64,000 nucleotides of DNA. Origin: Azolla caroliniana (taxonomy: Eukaryota > Polypodiophyta). The stretch spans positions 22,010,001 to 22,074,000 of the forward strand of contig JBHGNT010000009.1 of the NCBI GenBank assembly GCA_043228905.1. The letters run 5' to 3'. The stretch's first letter is position 1, and every line of letters starts with the position of its first letter. A program made the position numbers and the translations under genes. Under the pieces are notes generated by a model, which did not search any database, had not been told where the DNA came from, and worked only from the letters and a program-made list of their open reading frames with translations. Shown here piece after piece: positions 20,688 to 33,800 of this stretch.

Positions 20688-23600
20688 TTAATCCATGTCT
20701 TCCATCATAATCTCCACATTTTGCTCTTTCACAAGTGTCCTAAGAAGGTTCTTTATAGATATCCTTAGTTTAGAGGCCTCTTGAGGCTTGAACCAATTCC
20801 TGCCAAACTGATTCAAGAATTTAGAGGAAAACCGGCACAGGTTTTCAGAGCTAGAGGACTTAGTAAACATGTACCATAGAATTCAGAGAGTTGGCTGTGA
20901 ATTCTAATGGAGCATCCTCTACGAAGCGCTGTATAAAAAACAGTAAGAACAGACCACAGTCCCAAGCGTTCTGTTGGAGTGGTACCTGTAATGAAAGGGA
21001 TGGCAAGAGTATTCAATTACCTCAAAATAATTTGTGGCCTTTCAGTTAAAAGGATTGTAAATTCACTAGTTATTACATCAACCCGTTCTGAAAGAGCATC
21101 CCAGTTTCTATCAACACCATCAATTCCTCCCATGTGATGCCACTCAGCTTTCAAATAGCTGTAAATTACAAAATCAACCCATGATAGTACATCTACAACC
21201 TCAAATTTGAAAAATGCTGTTGAAGACAGCTTCAATACACAGTGTTGATTCCTTAGAATCAAAATGTTTGTATCCAGATGATGTATAGTCTGATTTGAGA
21301 TCAATACCTCTCCAGAATTTGCACAACTTTTTCAGTTACGTGACCATCCTTCATTGAGTCTAAATGAAGTATATATGGCTGCATCTTTGACTCTTCCTCA
21401 AAAGAAAAACAAACTATTACCAAACTCCAATGAGCACTGGAAAGCAACATCAGCAACAAGTATTTAAGTGCAATGAGACTGATATTTGTTTATCAAATTT
21501 AAATCGCACAGTTGTATTAAACTACCTTTCATGTATTGGAACTAACAAGTACTTGTCAAAAATGTTGACTCCTCTAACCCATTTCCTTAATTTAGAATAG
21601 CAATCAGAACTTCTTCCCTTCGGCTGAACAGGCAAGCTGCATAGGTCAGCGGTAACGTTTTTGCTCCAAAATATCACATATAATTCGTGCTATTACAAAG
21701 CTCATGAAAGACTTCTTTAAATTTCTTGATTGCTTCTGTCCTTTCAATCTATTTAATGGTGCAGCCTTGTCATAACTCAGAAAAAATACAGTATAAATAT
21801 ATAAAAGAACAAGGAAAGAGCTACCTTTTCCAAAAGCAGTTTCTTGAAGAAGAAGGTATTGAAAAAGTGAAACCTCAATTTCCTCTCCTCGCTCAAATTT
21901 TCTGGCCTCTGGATATATCTGATTCAATATAGAAAGCAAAACCAAAAATGCATTCAAACTTGGACATTGACACGAAATTTGAGGACAAAGAAACGTCCAA
22001 ATCTTTATCATGCATGTCTTATTCCTTCAGGATTGACTAAGTTTATTGTGAAATACAAAGTTTATGTCTTATTCCTTCAGGATTGACTAAGTTTATTGTG
22101 AAATACAAAGTTTAAACGTCAATGACAGATTCATTTAAGATTGTCTAGTTCTTTTAATTATGAGATCTCTTACTTGATATAGAAGTCAATCACAGTATCA
22201 TTTAGAAACTCATAGGGATCAAGATGTCTTAAATCTGATTGTTGCACCTCAACTGCTTCTGGATCATCACTAGAGTCATCACAGTAAAGCTCATGAAACT
22301 TTCACATGAACCAAAACAAACAAAAAAATCGAAATAAAATGCAGAAAAAACCTTACCGAGGATATGCGAACCTGAATCCCACCTCTCTGAAAAGAAATTG
22401 ACCCCATCAATGCTGAAAATACTATTGCAAAAGAGAGCTACTGATTTATTGAAAAAATGCATCTAGTTATACGAACCCTCTTGACTTGCTACGTAAATGG
22501 TAGTCATGTAAATAATCTTCATTTTCAGGATGGCCTCCTGATTCCAACTTTTCTTCATCATCAGAAAGTTCCATTGCAGTATCCTGTATGATCAGCAGAC
22601 TGAAATGTAAAGGGAATTCACAAAACTAAGAACCAAAGAATCTGAAACCAGAATGCACACTAGAGAAAAGTCTTTGGGGAACTCATAATAATAGAACCAT
22701 ATTCAAAATGTGTATTTATCTTTGAGATCATTCTCAATTCAACATCTGCTTCATCATTCTTTTTCTCGTTATTATTCTTCATTCTTACTTAAAAGTTATC
22801 GACCTCCTCTTTCTTTTCACAATATGATGAGTATAACATATACAGCCAATGTTAAGGGGCATTACAGAATTTTTGGAATGTTCTAGTAGAATTTGACACA
22901 TCTTAATGCATCTACTTGCTAAAATTGTTGTTACTCTACCCCATTGAATAATAATATTTGGAATATTTTTACCCTTCATCAAATGTATTGTATCATATGA
23001 CGTAAGTTTTAAATTACCATAAATATACTGTACTGTTGAGTATGTACATGTACCATGCTGTACAATATAACTGGCTCAGTATTATTGATTTATTATCATC
23101 ACTATTGTTACTTCGAAAACTAAAGAATTATTAAAATGGAACCACAAAGAACACAGAAAACAACGCCAGGCCTGTTTTATTCTCCTCAAAGATAAACTTT
23201 CAAGAACCTATTCAAACTAAGCTTCTCAGAACAACAGAATTCTGCTCTGAGAGACGTAGTGCTAAAGAGTACCCTGCAACCTCCGGTCCTTTTTTAAGAA
23301 CATATATAATGCATAAGCTATAAAGCAAGTCAAGTGCTAATCTTAAAACAACGCCAGGCCTGTTTTATTCTCCTCAAAGATAAACTTTCAAGAACCTATT
23401 CAAACTAAGCTTCTCAGAACAACAGAATTCTGCTCTGAGAGACGTAGTGCTAAAGAGTACCCTGCAACCTCCGGTCCTTTTTTAAGAACATATATAATGC
23501 ATAAGCTATAAAGCAAGTCAAGTGCTAATCTTAAAAATGCCTAAGGTTCACATATAAAAAATTTATGAATAAACATTGGAAACTATCCAACCAACCAAAG

Positions 23601-26600
23601 AGGCACCAATAGAATCCCTTTTTCTGGATGATCTAGTAACTGCTCTCATGTCCTGACCTGAATGCACCTGCGAAAAAGCAATTGCTTATGATTCATGGTG
23701 AATCCTCATACCACAAAACGTTAGTTCTGAAAAAGATGAGCACCTCTTCAGTAAATTTTTTTAAGGGCGGTACATTTGTACAAGATTGCACAAAATCTGA
23801 TGTTACATTTGCAATGTTCCTGTGGCATTCAGTAGCATCAGGAAGAATAGAAAATGTTGTGTGCATGTATGAATGAGTGAATTTGAATGCATGACTGGCA
23901 TAGAGAGAATAAGTAAATAAAGATTAGTATCAGTATCAAGAATAGATAATAGTGTATGAGTATGCGTATGAGTGAACAAGTGAGTAAACTTTGAGTGAAT
24001 GGTTGAGATAGAGGTAAAGAAAGTGGCTAAAATAGGCATACATAAAAAGCACTCAGATGGAAATTAAGAAGTAATAAAAGCCAACTCAACAAATGAATAG
24101 ATCAACATAGAGCATAGATATGATCAAACACCAGCATATCACAATTAGATGTTAGACATGTCTATTTATTCATCAGACCAGTGCCAAAGAAGAAATGATG
24201 GTTGGTGTGAAATTTGAAACCACCCATTTTGCAGGGGATGGGGGAAGGTAAATATAAGAGCAAGGTTGTGTTAAACCATTTGTTATGATACATATACAGA
24301 GTATTTATGGTATTATGAGACTCATATCAGACATGTGATAAATATGGTAAAAGAACCGAATTACTAAATTCAGGCATGAGGAATATATCTCAAATTAAGA
24401 TCTAATAGATTAGATTACATGTTTGTGGCATGATGATTAGATATAATTTAGAAGTTCTATAAACAATTGTTATAAGTCATAGCATAAACTTCATCTTCTC
24501 AAAGGAAATATCTCCTAGACCTTCTCTACATAAGTTTTATCCACATTCTACATTGTGATGTAAATTCTCTAAGAGATGTAGATTGTAGCAGCAATAGACC
24601 AACAATACTAAGCATGTTTCTCTTTTTTGTATCGATACTTTGATTTCTCCTGTAGAAATCAACTTTATCCTTTTGATTCTCCAATAAGCTGTGTGAGAAC
24701 ATATCAAACAGACACCACAGAGAGAGAGAGAGAGGAGAGGAGGAGAAGAGATTAAATAAACAGTGTTGTTTTAGGTTAAAACAGAAAATCCAAAAATAGA
24801 GCTTACTGATTGCATCCATAAAATGTGCTGGGCCTTTTTCCTAGAATTTCCTTGGATGCAAAGTCATTCTTTTTTCCACAATCAGCAACTGGAATTAATG
24901 AAGTCGGGGTTTTTTGGCCATTGGATGTATGATTACGTGTGCCCCGCATTGTCTCTGGAATTTGTTGTGAATATTCATTATACGACATTCCCTTCACTAA
25001 TGCAACCTCAACATCAAATGCGCCAGCCTTATTCCTTTTGTGGACAAAATCCCAATCACCTGTCTGTAAAATGGCATTATGAACATAGCTGCTGCAATAG
25101 ATTCAATAGTCATCAAACTAAGATGCTTACAAATGCAGTTTTTGGGGGCTTTATTAATGAATTCCCCATAGCTGCATAGAAACACATGGAGATATCAGAA
25201 CACATATAGTATGGCTGTAAAATGACATATTTACTATGCTTTTAGCATATCCACACCTTTAGCAAAGAAATCTCAACTACAACATTGCTTATGGGAAAAA
25301 CATGAAGATAGCATACCAATATATCGAGAAGAAAGTTTTGAATAATCTCTTCCAGCTTCATTAAAATTCCTCGAAGCCTGAATAAAGTCCAGCAACAAAA
25401 GGCATGCAAAGGTTAAAGAAAGTTCAAAACGTTGTTAAAAATACACTGATAAAAAAAATTGTACGGAAAATTGTAGTGTTGATGTGTAACTCCGTTTCCA
25501 AGCTAAAGAGCTCTGAAGAAAGAAATAATGATATAAACCCTAAATGGCCTATAAGAGCAAGCCAGAGACTAAATCTTAACATGTTGTCTTGACTTTGAGA
25601 AAAAACCAAAATAAATGCAAGACATAAATAAAATAAAACGTGATTAAAGAATATCGTTATCGATACATTAAGATTCTCGAGTCAGAAAGATTGAAATTTC
25701 TGTTTTCAAAAGATCTCTACCATAGGTTGTTCCAAAATGGAGAGATGTCTGAAGCGCAGGAAGCACCTGCCATCATGTGGGAGATAATGTTCCTTGTCTA
25801 TCAATGACAAGGGTGGTGTGATCGTACATGAGACCAAGGCCTACATGTACGACAAATTGCTATTGTCCAATCTAATGTATAACCCCTTTGCAATGTCCTG
25901 GTCAGGAAGAGAGAATCGACGACGGTGTCCCAAAGCTACAATACCAAACAAATGGTGCAGATGAGGATTGAAATTTCAAAGGCATTCATTTTTTCAGCTC
26001 AGTTACCCTATAGCCACCTAGAACTAGGTTCACCTGGAAGAAAATTTGAGTTTTGATGTCATGTTTCTATCCAGACTAAACTTTTGTGCCTTTATGGACA
26101 TTCAATAGGCACTTTATAACTGCTTTTCATCTTTAGTGTTTAGATGAGTCCTCAGAGTCCTCTCCGAATCATGTAAATCCCAAGTGGCAGGTGACAAGCA
26201 GCAAGCCTTAACTTTCACGCCTCATGCCCTTAGCCCAAAGAGCCATTTTCAAGAGATCAAAGGCAAAGGCAAAAGGTAAATGCTGGCACCAAGAGCAAGG
26301 AGAGACATGAGAGCAAGATGACAAAGCAAATCCATAACTATGAAGTGCCATTTCACATGCTATTAGCATTTCACAACTTTGAGAATGAGTCTTTGAGCTA
26401 AGGCACAGAGCTTGAAAGTTAAGGCTTGCCAGTTGGAACTTACCTTATTACGAGAGAACTCTAAGGGCTTATCTAAACAAGTTATTACCTCTCTTACTCA
26501 ACACTCGAGTGTTATGGGTATTTGTTTTTTCAATTTCGCTTTGATTAAAGTGTAGAGACCACTCAATGATTGGATAGGAACAACCACCCGAATGATATGT

Positions 26601-28119
26601 GATGCAGGCATACCCATCTCAATGCATGAAAGAGAGAATAGGCATCAAGCAAATGTTGGCATTACTTTCAATCCATCCAGAATTTGCAAAATTACAAGGA
26701 AATGAATACAACCTTAGAGACCACTCAATGATTGGATAGGAACAACCACCCGAATGATATGTGATGCAGGCATACCCATCTCAATGCATGAAAGAGAGAA
26801 TAGGCATCAAGCAAATGTTGGCATTACTTTCAATCCATCCAGAATTTGCAAAATTACAAGGAAATGAATACAACCTTAGAGACCACTCAATGATTGGATA
26901 GGAACAACCACCCGAATGATATGTGATGCAGGCATACCCATCTCAATGCATGAAAGAGAGAATAGGCATCAAGCGAATGTTGGCATTACTTTCAATCCAT
27001 CCAGAATTTGCAAAATTACAAGGAAATGAATACAACCTTATGCCCTCTACAGGCACACATGATAGTTATGACTATTTTAGTACTGAAAAAAAAGAATCGA
27101 ATATTCAAGACATGGATTAAAGTACTCAATACAGAAACCTAAACCACATCTAATGTCTGTAATCATAAAACATTGGATACTCCCCATACCGAAAAGCAAT
27201 AGCAAAGGGCATTGATGATGCATTCTCATCCAAAAACAGAATGGCACTGGTACTTCATCGAACCGAAAATACAAAGGTGCCGATTACATCATCAAGTCAA
27301 AAACAAATGGGAATTGACCATGCCACCATGCCTATAGCAAAACAGGCCCATCATGTCATGGAGACAATAATAGAAGGCCTTGAATATGTCATCAGGCCAA
27401 AAACATGTCGACAATAGATAGTGGATGATGGTACATGTCTTTATCAAGATCCTTGACTAACTTCACCCATACCGAAAGGGTTTACATCATGGCCTGGATT
27501 TCAGCACAATAAGAAAGAATACAAAGGGTAGAAAACCAATTCTTTACCTCATTGATTATGACATTGAGACAAAAACGTGCTTTTAACAATAGATAATAGA
27601 AGACGGCATATGATCTTAAAGGCATCATGAAACAAACTTTTGCACACAATGAAAAAGAAGGCTATAAAAAAACACGTGTTTTACCACACAATGAGGTAAA
27701 AGAGAACATTCTTTTCTTACCTCATTCTTCTGATGTTGTCTTGTCTCTTTCTCTTGCTTTAACTTGTCAAGAAACGTTCTGATTTTCTCTCCTTTATCTT
27801 TCAGGTTCAACCTGAGATGGTTCGTGTATTTATTTATGTTTTGATTCAATTCATCATCTGTGAGGCAAGAAATCTTGTCTTCATCAGCTTGATCGCTCCC
27901 ATGACGAGAAGAAAACGTGTTCTCGGATTCTGTCAATGCTCTTCTCACATACATTGACACGCCTTTTTTATCTTCTTCTTCATCTCCTCTTCCTCCTTTA
28001 TCGCCATCCCGTGTCTTCTTCCCAGTTATGATGAGATCAGGCGTTTCTTCCTCCTGACGGCAAGTGAGAGCTTTATTATAATCTATGTCAAGAGGTATGC
28101 CTTTCGGCTGAGCTCCCAT
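20688..28119 (-). CDS. ULP1-type SUMO protease (C48 cysteine protease)
   Basis: The gene has many exons. N-terminal exon 27,721-28,119 starts MGAQPKGIPLDIDYNKAL and includes LKDKGEKIRTFLDKLKQE, a segment typical of plant OTS/ULP1D-like proteins. Further exons read as 25,317-25,377, 25,131-25,171, 24,807-25,063, about 22,487-22,583, 22,357-22,386, 22,174-22,269, 21,825-21,918, 21,526-21,623, 21,308-21,436, 21,077-21,158, 20,875-20,985 and 20,688-20,807. The catalytic triad is visible: His in AHWSLVIV, Asp in YILHLDSM, Cys in NAWDCGLFLLFF, followed by FGRNWFKPQEAS. The domain removes SUMO from proteins or matures it, in nucleus or cytoplasm. The catalytic exons join in phase. Exons between 22.6 and 24.8 kb were not resolved, and a candidate near 23,590-23,665 does not fit the phase. 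Confidence 0.9.
22014..22113. repeat. 49-bp tandem duplication in intron
   Basis: Two perfect copies of a segment containing TTCCTTCAGGATTGACTAAG lie head to tail between protease exons. Recent, as no differences are seen. Confidence 0.9.
23157..23535. repeat. 188-bp tandem duplication in intron
   Basis: CAACGCCAGGCCTGTTTTAT starts at 23,161 and again at 23,349, and the copies look identical over about 185 bases. They lie in an intron of the protease gene. Confidence 0.9.
26138..26478. mobile_element. Foldback (MITE-like) element in intron
   Basis: The ends are inverted: GTTTAGATGAG at 26,138 and CTTATCTAAAC at 26,468. About 100 bases inward remain complementary, including the shared GCAAGCCTTAACTTTCA block. 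It is 341 bp long and non-coding. A target duplication was not clear, so transposition is inferred from structure. Confidence 0.6.
26554..27039. repeat. 162-bp tandem repeat, three copies
   Basis: Units starting at 26,554, 26,716 and 26,878 are almost identical (each contains GGAACAACCACCCGAATGAT). The repeat is intronic in the protease gene. 162 is a multiple of three but there is no sign of coding use. Confidence 0.92.
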
Positions 28120-28199
28120 GGGGAAATGCGCTTGCTGAAAGGAGGAGAAGGAGAAAATGCTTAGCTTCTGCTCGACATTTACCCTGATACCAGGAGAGA

Positions 28200-28270
28200 A
28201 AGAGAAAGGCCTTACATATCTCTCGATCTCTCCTTCTCTCGATCTCTCTCTCTCTCAATCTCTCTATTTA

Positions 28271-28301
<31 letters not shown>

Positions 28302-28312
28302 GTCTATCTGCG
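28200..28312. repeat. CT-rich and TCTG microsatellite in the protease 5' region
   Basis: Runs of CTCTCT are followed by six or more TCTG units just upstream of the protease start codon at 28,119. Pyrimidine-rich on the plus strand, it would be GA-rich in the protease leader. Confidence 0.8.
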
Positions 28313-28564
28313 TGTCGGCTAAACAGACAAAACCTAAAACTGCAGAGAGTGCAGGGGGGCAGCAGAGTACCCGCCATCACCGTCTTTGAAAAAGCTTTGC
28401 AAAACTCAGCAGAGGAAAACATAATTACAGAAATGGCCTCCAAATCCCTCTCAACAGTTCCATAAATTGCTAAAATAGTCTCTCTTCATTTCTCACAAGA
28501 AAACAAGAACAAGAAAACTTCACCCCTTTTACAAGCATATATAACAGACACACACACACACTTT

Positions 28565-29300
28565 GAATGGTTTAGGGTTTAGGGTTTAATCCTTGTAGAA
28601 CATGATGTTTGTGATCCCTTCTCCATACAGAGTACTCTTCTCAATCGAATGACTTTTTTAGGAATGTTTCCAAAGAAGTATAAACTATACGGGTTCAATC
28701 GTGCATGCTTAGGGTTCATGGTTTAATCCTTGTAGAACAGGATGTTTGCGATCACTTCTGTTAACAATTAAGTAATTAACTAAGGGTTAATTAGTGACTA
28801 ATTATGTGAGTAATTAATCACATATGTGATTAAGCAACGGAAAATTATGTGATATGTGTGTGAGAGGAAGAGAGAGGAAGTTACACTTATGAACAAAAAA
28901 TGGAGAGTATAGCTAAAGGCTTTTCTCTATATTAATAAGCATCAAGTTACAAAAATACCCACAATGAGGTATATATACAACTCATGTGCACACGTGTGAG
29001 TAGAATATAGGTACAAGGATAAAATCCTATATTAAATATACTTGGTAGTGGATGATCTAGAACGTATCCCCACTTATGTACAAGTACAATATCTTATTTA
29101 AGGGTTTAAAAGGTGAACACTCTGACTAAATTCTATCTAAGTAACTACTAAGTTATGTTAACGTGGTTAACTAAATGGCTAAACTTAGTTGAGCTTGATA
29201 TCTCAACACCTTCTCCATACATAGTACTCTTCTTGATCGAATGACTTTTTTCGGAATGTTTCCAAAGAAGTATAAACTATATGGGTTCAATCGTGCATGC
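28565..29300. repeat. Direct duplication of a 100-bp segment split by an insertion
   Basis: The block GTACTCTTCTCAATCGAATG (about 28,631) recurs with changes at about 29,225. The flanking TTTAATCCTTGTAGAAC phrase also occurs twice (28,586 and 28,721). A solo LTR separates the units. Confidence 0.75.
28759..29208. mobile_element. Probable solo LTR, 450 bp
   Basis: The insert begins TGTTAACAATTAAG, ends GATATCTCAACA, and is flanked by ACTTC on the left and CCTTC on the right (four of five bases equal). The TG...CA ends and interruption of a duplicated segment support insertion. It lies between the protease and PPR genes. Confidence 0.6.
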
Positions 29301-30825
29301 TTGATTGATCCCACACATCCCATGTCAAACTCGTAGTCTAGGTTTGGTGATCCCTCCGAAAATATACAAATATTGGAAAAAATGTGCATTGTGTGTGAAG
29401 AAGAGTTTTGTTTCAGGAGGAGAGAGTGTCTCCCTATGTAACTGGATATCTAGGGTATCGCGTCTAAGTAAGTTTAGTTTATGTACTCAAATGCTTACCT
29501 AGTCGAAAAATACTTAGAATGTCTCATTCTCTTAGAGTAAATTCATATTGTGATTGCAAAATATGATGGAAATTGTATGACCATATCATAGTTTGATCAA
29601 TAAACCCCACGTGCGTTTTGGTTGAAAATATCATGAATGCCCCAAGGCACAACATTAGAGCAACTTCCTTCACGAACTAAGGAGGTGAAGGAAACAACAC
29701 TAATAGCTAAGAAAGGAATTGATATATGCAAAAAATCATGAATGTGTATTGGTCCCCATTTCCTAATTTGAACTACAATTAGCGAGGAAATTAAGCTTCT
29801 AATATGACATGTTCTACATGCTCAATTTTTATGTAGAAAGCATATAGTAATTAATCGTTGTAATTCCACATACAATTGTAAGAAATTAATCTTCAAAGCC
29901 TCTCATGTTTTTTAACTATAAATTTATTCACTCAATCCCATTTGTCGTAGGATTAGGTTCTTGAACATAAACCTAACCCTATTCTAATAATAAACAAGCA
30001 AATATTTAGTGGCATTCATAACAAGCAAATATTTAGTGTCATCAATCCCCCTTTTTTGTAACAAGGTTTTCAAATCATTTTAATGGAGACAACTTGGAAA
30101 TACCTCTGATTGTTTTCCTCGGTTATGAATTTTCAAAACATTAATATTTAAATGTGACTCGTGGACTAAGAGCATGGCTTTAAGAATTTATTATCGGTTG
30201 TTTCAAGTTGAGATGTTATGACATGATTTTGTGTGTGTTATGTTATACCTACTATGCATAAAGTGCATTATATGTTGTCGAATGTTAGCTTTTTCCTACA
30301 AATATATCATGTTTCCTACTACAGTATAGACAAATGATGGAACTTAAGTGATGCATCTATATACATGAGTATTGCATTAACTAAGATCCTAAGCCTACAA
30401 TACATGTAGATCATGAGGATTTTTATTTCACTTAACTAGAAATTACCCATGCTTTCTTTCCATTTTGACAATTTTTAGTGTTACAAATTGATGCACTACA
30501 AGAAATACACATTAACGATGAGCTTGGACATCATATAATGGCACTTTAGATAAATAGCAACTTATAGAGCATAGACTTGAAAGGTTGTTTCAATCGCAAC
30601 TTTCTTCCCGTGTTCCATGTTGATAAGAGTGTCATTATGTTGCTATTGACATCATTGTTCACTTACAAAATAGGTTACAACAAACCTCTTCCATCTAAAG
30701 AGTTGGTCACAAAGGCAATCCCTTGTGTAACTAGTTAGCATGCTGAGGTCTTGTTCCTTGACGAAATTAACCTAAACAGAATATATTTCTTGATTCAATT
30801 GCGTGAACATCCCATTCATCAATGT
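29209..30825. other. Intergenic between protease and PPR genes
   Basis: AT-rich sequence without a recognisable ORF. The duplicate of AACAAGCAAATATTTAGTG (about 29,992 and 30,022) is the only local repeat noted. The last bases before 30,826 are probably PPR 3'-untranslated sequence. Confidence 0.45.
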
Positions 30826-33800
30826 TCATATTTCTAACATAAGCATATACCTAGATGCATTTCTTCCCTCGTCTAAAACAATGTAGTCTAGACATCGGCT
30901 TCCAAGCTCCCTATTACCATGTAGATTACAATGACCGAGCAAGGAGACACACCCCACATGGTCAGGCACAAAAGGTAAGCTATGGAGAAGGTCATTGGCA
31001 CTCAAGAGATAACCAGCTCGTGCAAGAAGATCAACGATACAATTATAATGGTCTAGACTTGCCGCAATTCCATGTTGTTGCACCATACACTGGAAATGGT
31101 ATAACCCTTCCTCTACAAGACCCATATGACTACATCCTGACAAAATGCACATGAAAGTGATGGCATCAGGTTCCACATCATGCTCCATACTATTAAAATA
31201 GTGATGGAGCATTTTGTGCCTACTGTTATGCACACAACCAGCCATTATTGCATTCCATGTTGCTGTGCTTCGTAGTCGTAAGCCTACAAATGCTTTATTT
31301 GCATCCTCAGGCCTTCCCCATTTTGAATACATATCAACTAATGTGTTGCCAACATGCAAATTGGACTCTAATCCATTTACAATGATGAAATCATGCAAAA
31401 GCATCCCTTCATAGATAGCTCCCATGGTTGAACAAGCTTTTAGAATACTCAGTATTGTTATACTATCGGGATCCATTCCACCGTGTTGCATTTGGTGGAA
31501 AAGTTGTAGAGCTTCTCGGGAATTTCCACCTTCCACGCGTGCAGAAATGGCGAGTCCCCATGTAACTTGATTCTTACATGGTGCTGTTCTAAACACGTAC
31601 TCCACATCATCAAGCTTTTCACATTTCATGTACAGATCAATTAAGCTGTTTACAAGGTAGACATTCGAGTCACATCCAGTTTCACAAACAAAATTGTGTA
31701 TGAGCTTCCCCAAATAGATATCTGTTTTCACAGAACATGCCTTAATGATGCACAGAAATGTGGAAAGGCTGGGGTCAATGCACTTAATTTCCAGCATTTC
31801 TTGAAAGAGTTTGAGAGCCTCTTGAGTAAAACCACCATTTGCATATCCTGCTATGAGGACATTCCATGTTATTACATCCTTGATGAGTGATTTATCAAAC
31901 ATGAGATTTGCAGCTTCTAAGCTGCCACAACTTGCATACATGTCAATAATGGCATTGTTCAGAACCTGATTGCCACCGAAATGGTGTTCTTGGATGTGAG
32001 TATGGATCATCACCCCATGTCTTAATAGACATCCACTGGAGCATGCCTTCACTATGCCGGCGAATATCATTTGATTAGGTTCAAATCCCTGCTGTTGTAT
32101 TTGATGAAAGATACGGAGAGCCTCGGTGCCTTTCCCATGTTGTGTATATCCTTCAATCATAGCGGCCCATATTACAACATCATGCATTTGGAAAGCCTCA
32201 TAGACAAGAGAAGCATCAACAAGACTACCACTTGCAACATACATATCGATGAGAGACCCAACAATTTCTGCTGTGCAGTTAAAGCTGTTTTGTACTAAGT
32301 GATTATGGACTAAATGACCACTTTCGAGTAATCCAAGGGTAGAGCACGATTCCAAAAGACTAACAATGACCTGTTCATGGTTTGCTTCAAACAGTGGTAA
32401 AACATGGTCATTGATCACAACCCTAGCACTTTTTTCATGGAATGCCTGCAGAAAGAAATTAGTGAATGTCCACGTTGCATCCACATGCATAGCACATTGT
32501 GCATATAGGCCTACAAATTCGCTTTCCATGCTGCAAAACTCAAAGTTATTCTCTTCCACAAAGTGATGTATCAACCTTGCTTGGTCCAATCCAGGCCATT
32601 GATGGATTGCATTCAGTATTATACTAAGCAAGACTTTATCTGGTTTAACCCCATTCCCAAACATCTTATGGAAGAGTTCAAAAGCTTCCAAATAGCATCT
32701 TTTACCTAGGTAAGCTCTTATCAGAATTGTCCATGTTACCACATCATGGTCCTGTGAATCATCAAAAACTTTTCGTGCATCTTCCAGACTTCCACATTGA
32801 ATATACAAGTCCAGAATTGTCTGAGAAACCTCAATATCTGTGTTCAACTCAGCCTCCACAATGCTTGAATGCATGACCTTGCCATGATGTGGGTCTCCAG
32901 CATTGCAGCAAGATTTCAGCATTCTCGTGTATGTTATTTTTCCAATCTCTAAACCTTGTTCTTGCATATTGAAAAAGAGGTCAAAAGCTTTATTCATATA
33001 TCCATGGATGGCATACCCGATGATCATGGCACGCCATATGACAACATCTCGAACTTCACACTTCCTGAACACTTCATATGCATCTTTAACACTAAAACAT
33101 TTCTGGTATGCATCAATAAGTGAAACTTGAAGGAAAGCATCTCTTATCAATCCACTGGAAAGAGCATGAACATGAATCATCTTTACCTTATCTAATGCTT
33201 CCATATTTGAGCATGCTTTCAAAATGTTAATGTAAGTGATTGTGTCAGGATCCAATCCCTCGACTTTCATTTGTGAGAACAAGTGAAAAGTTGCATGGTA
33301 AGACCCCTGTTGCACAAAAGCCTCTAGCATCACATTCCATGTTATAACGTCATGCACTTGAGACATATTAAATGAAGTGGATGCATCATCAAAGCAAAGA
33401 CATTTAGAATACATATGTATAACTGCATTCAAGATGAAGAGATTTGATTCAAACCCATTTTCAACAACATGAATATAAATACCTGAGCCATGTCTCACAG
33501 ATGCCATATTAGCAGAAGCTTTCATTGCTATAACATGAGTATGCTCATCGGGCTGAATGTTCGAATGCAGCATGAAATGATACAATTTGATAGCTTTCTC
33601 ACCATGTCCATGTTTGGCATATGCTGAGATAATAGCAGTGTAAGCAAACACATCTGGTTTCTGCAACTTCACGAAAACTTGTTCTGCCATGGACACCCTT
33701 CCATATCCTGCATACATCCTGATGAGATGACAACATAAAAACAGACTGAATTCATAACCTTTCTCGATCAAGAGGCAATGCAATTGGAAGCCAACAGGAA

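Noticed and set aside
20808-20874. A 30-residue open extension between the protease Cys exon and the last exon
   Set aside because: A 67-base GT-AG intron (20,808-20,874) joins the exons in phase and gives the expected FGRNWFKPQEAS continuation, so the extension is intronic.
23570-23670. Extra protease exon with a basic MRAVTRSSRKRDS-like segment
   Set aside because: It is open between plausible splice signals, but its phase does not fit the neighbouring exon ends, so it was not included.
28574-28590. Telomere repeat tract (TTTAGGG)
   Set aside because: Only about two units are present, common by chance and in plant promoters (telo-box).
30855-32566. Plus-strand ORFs within the PPR gene
   Set aside because: They are short shadows of the 1015-residue minus-strand frame and have no motifs.
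33709-33730. A further hammerhead core (CTGATGAG) in the PPR gene
   Set aside because: No stem II followed by GAAA is found behind it; the word occurs within coding sequence by chance.
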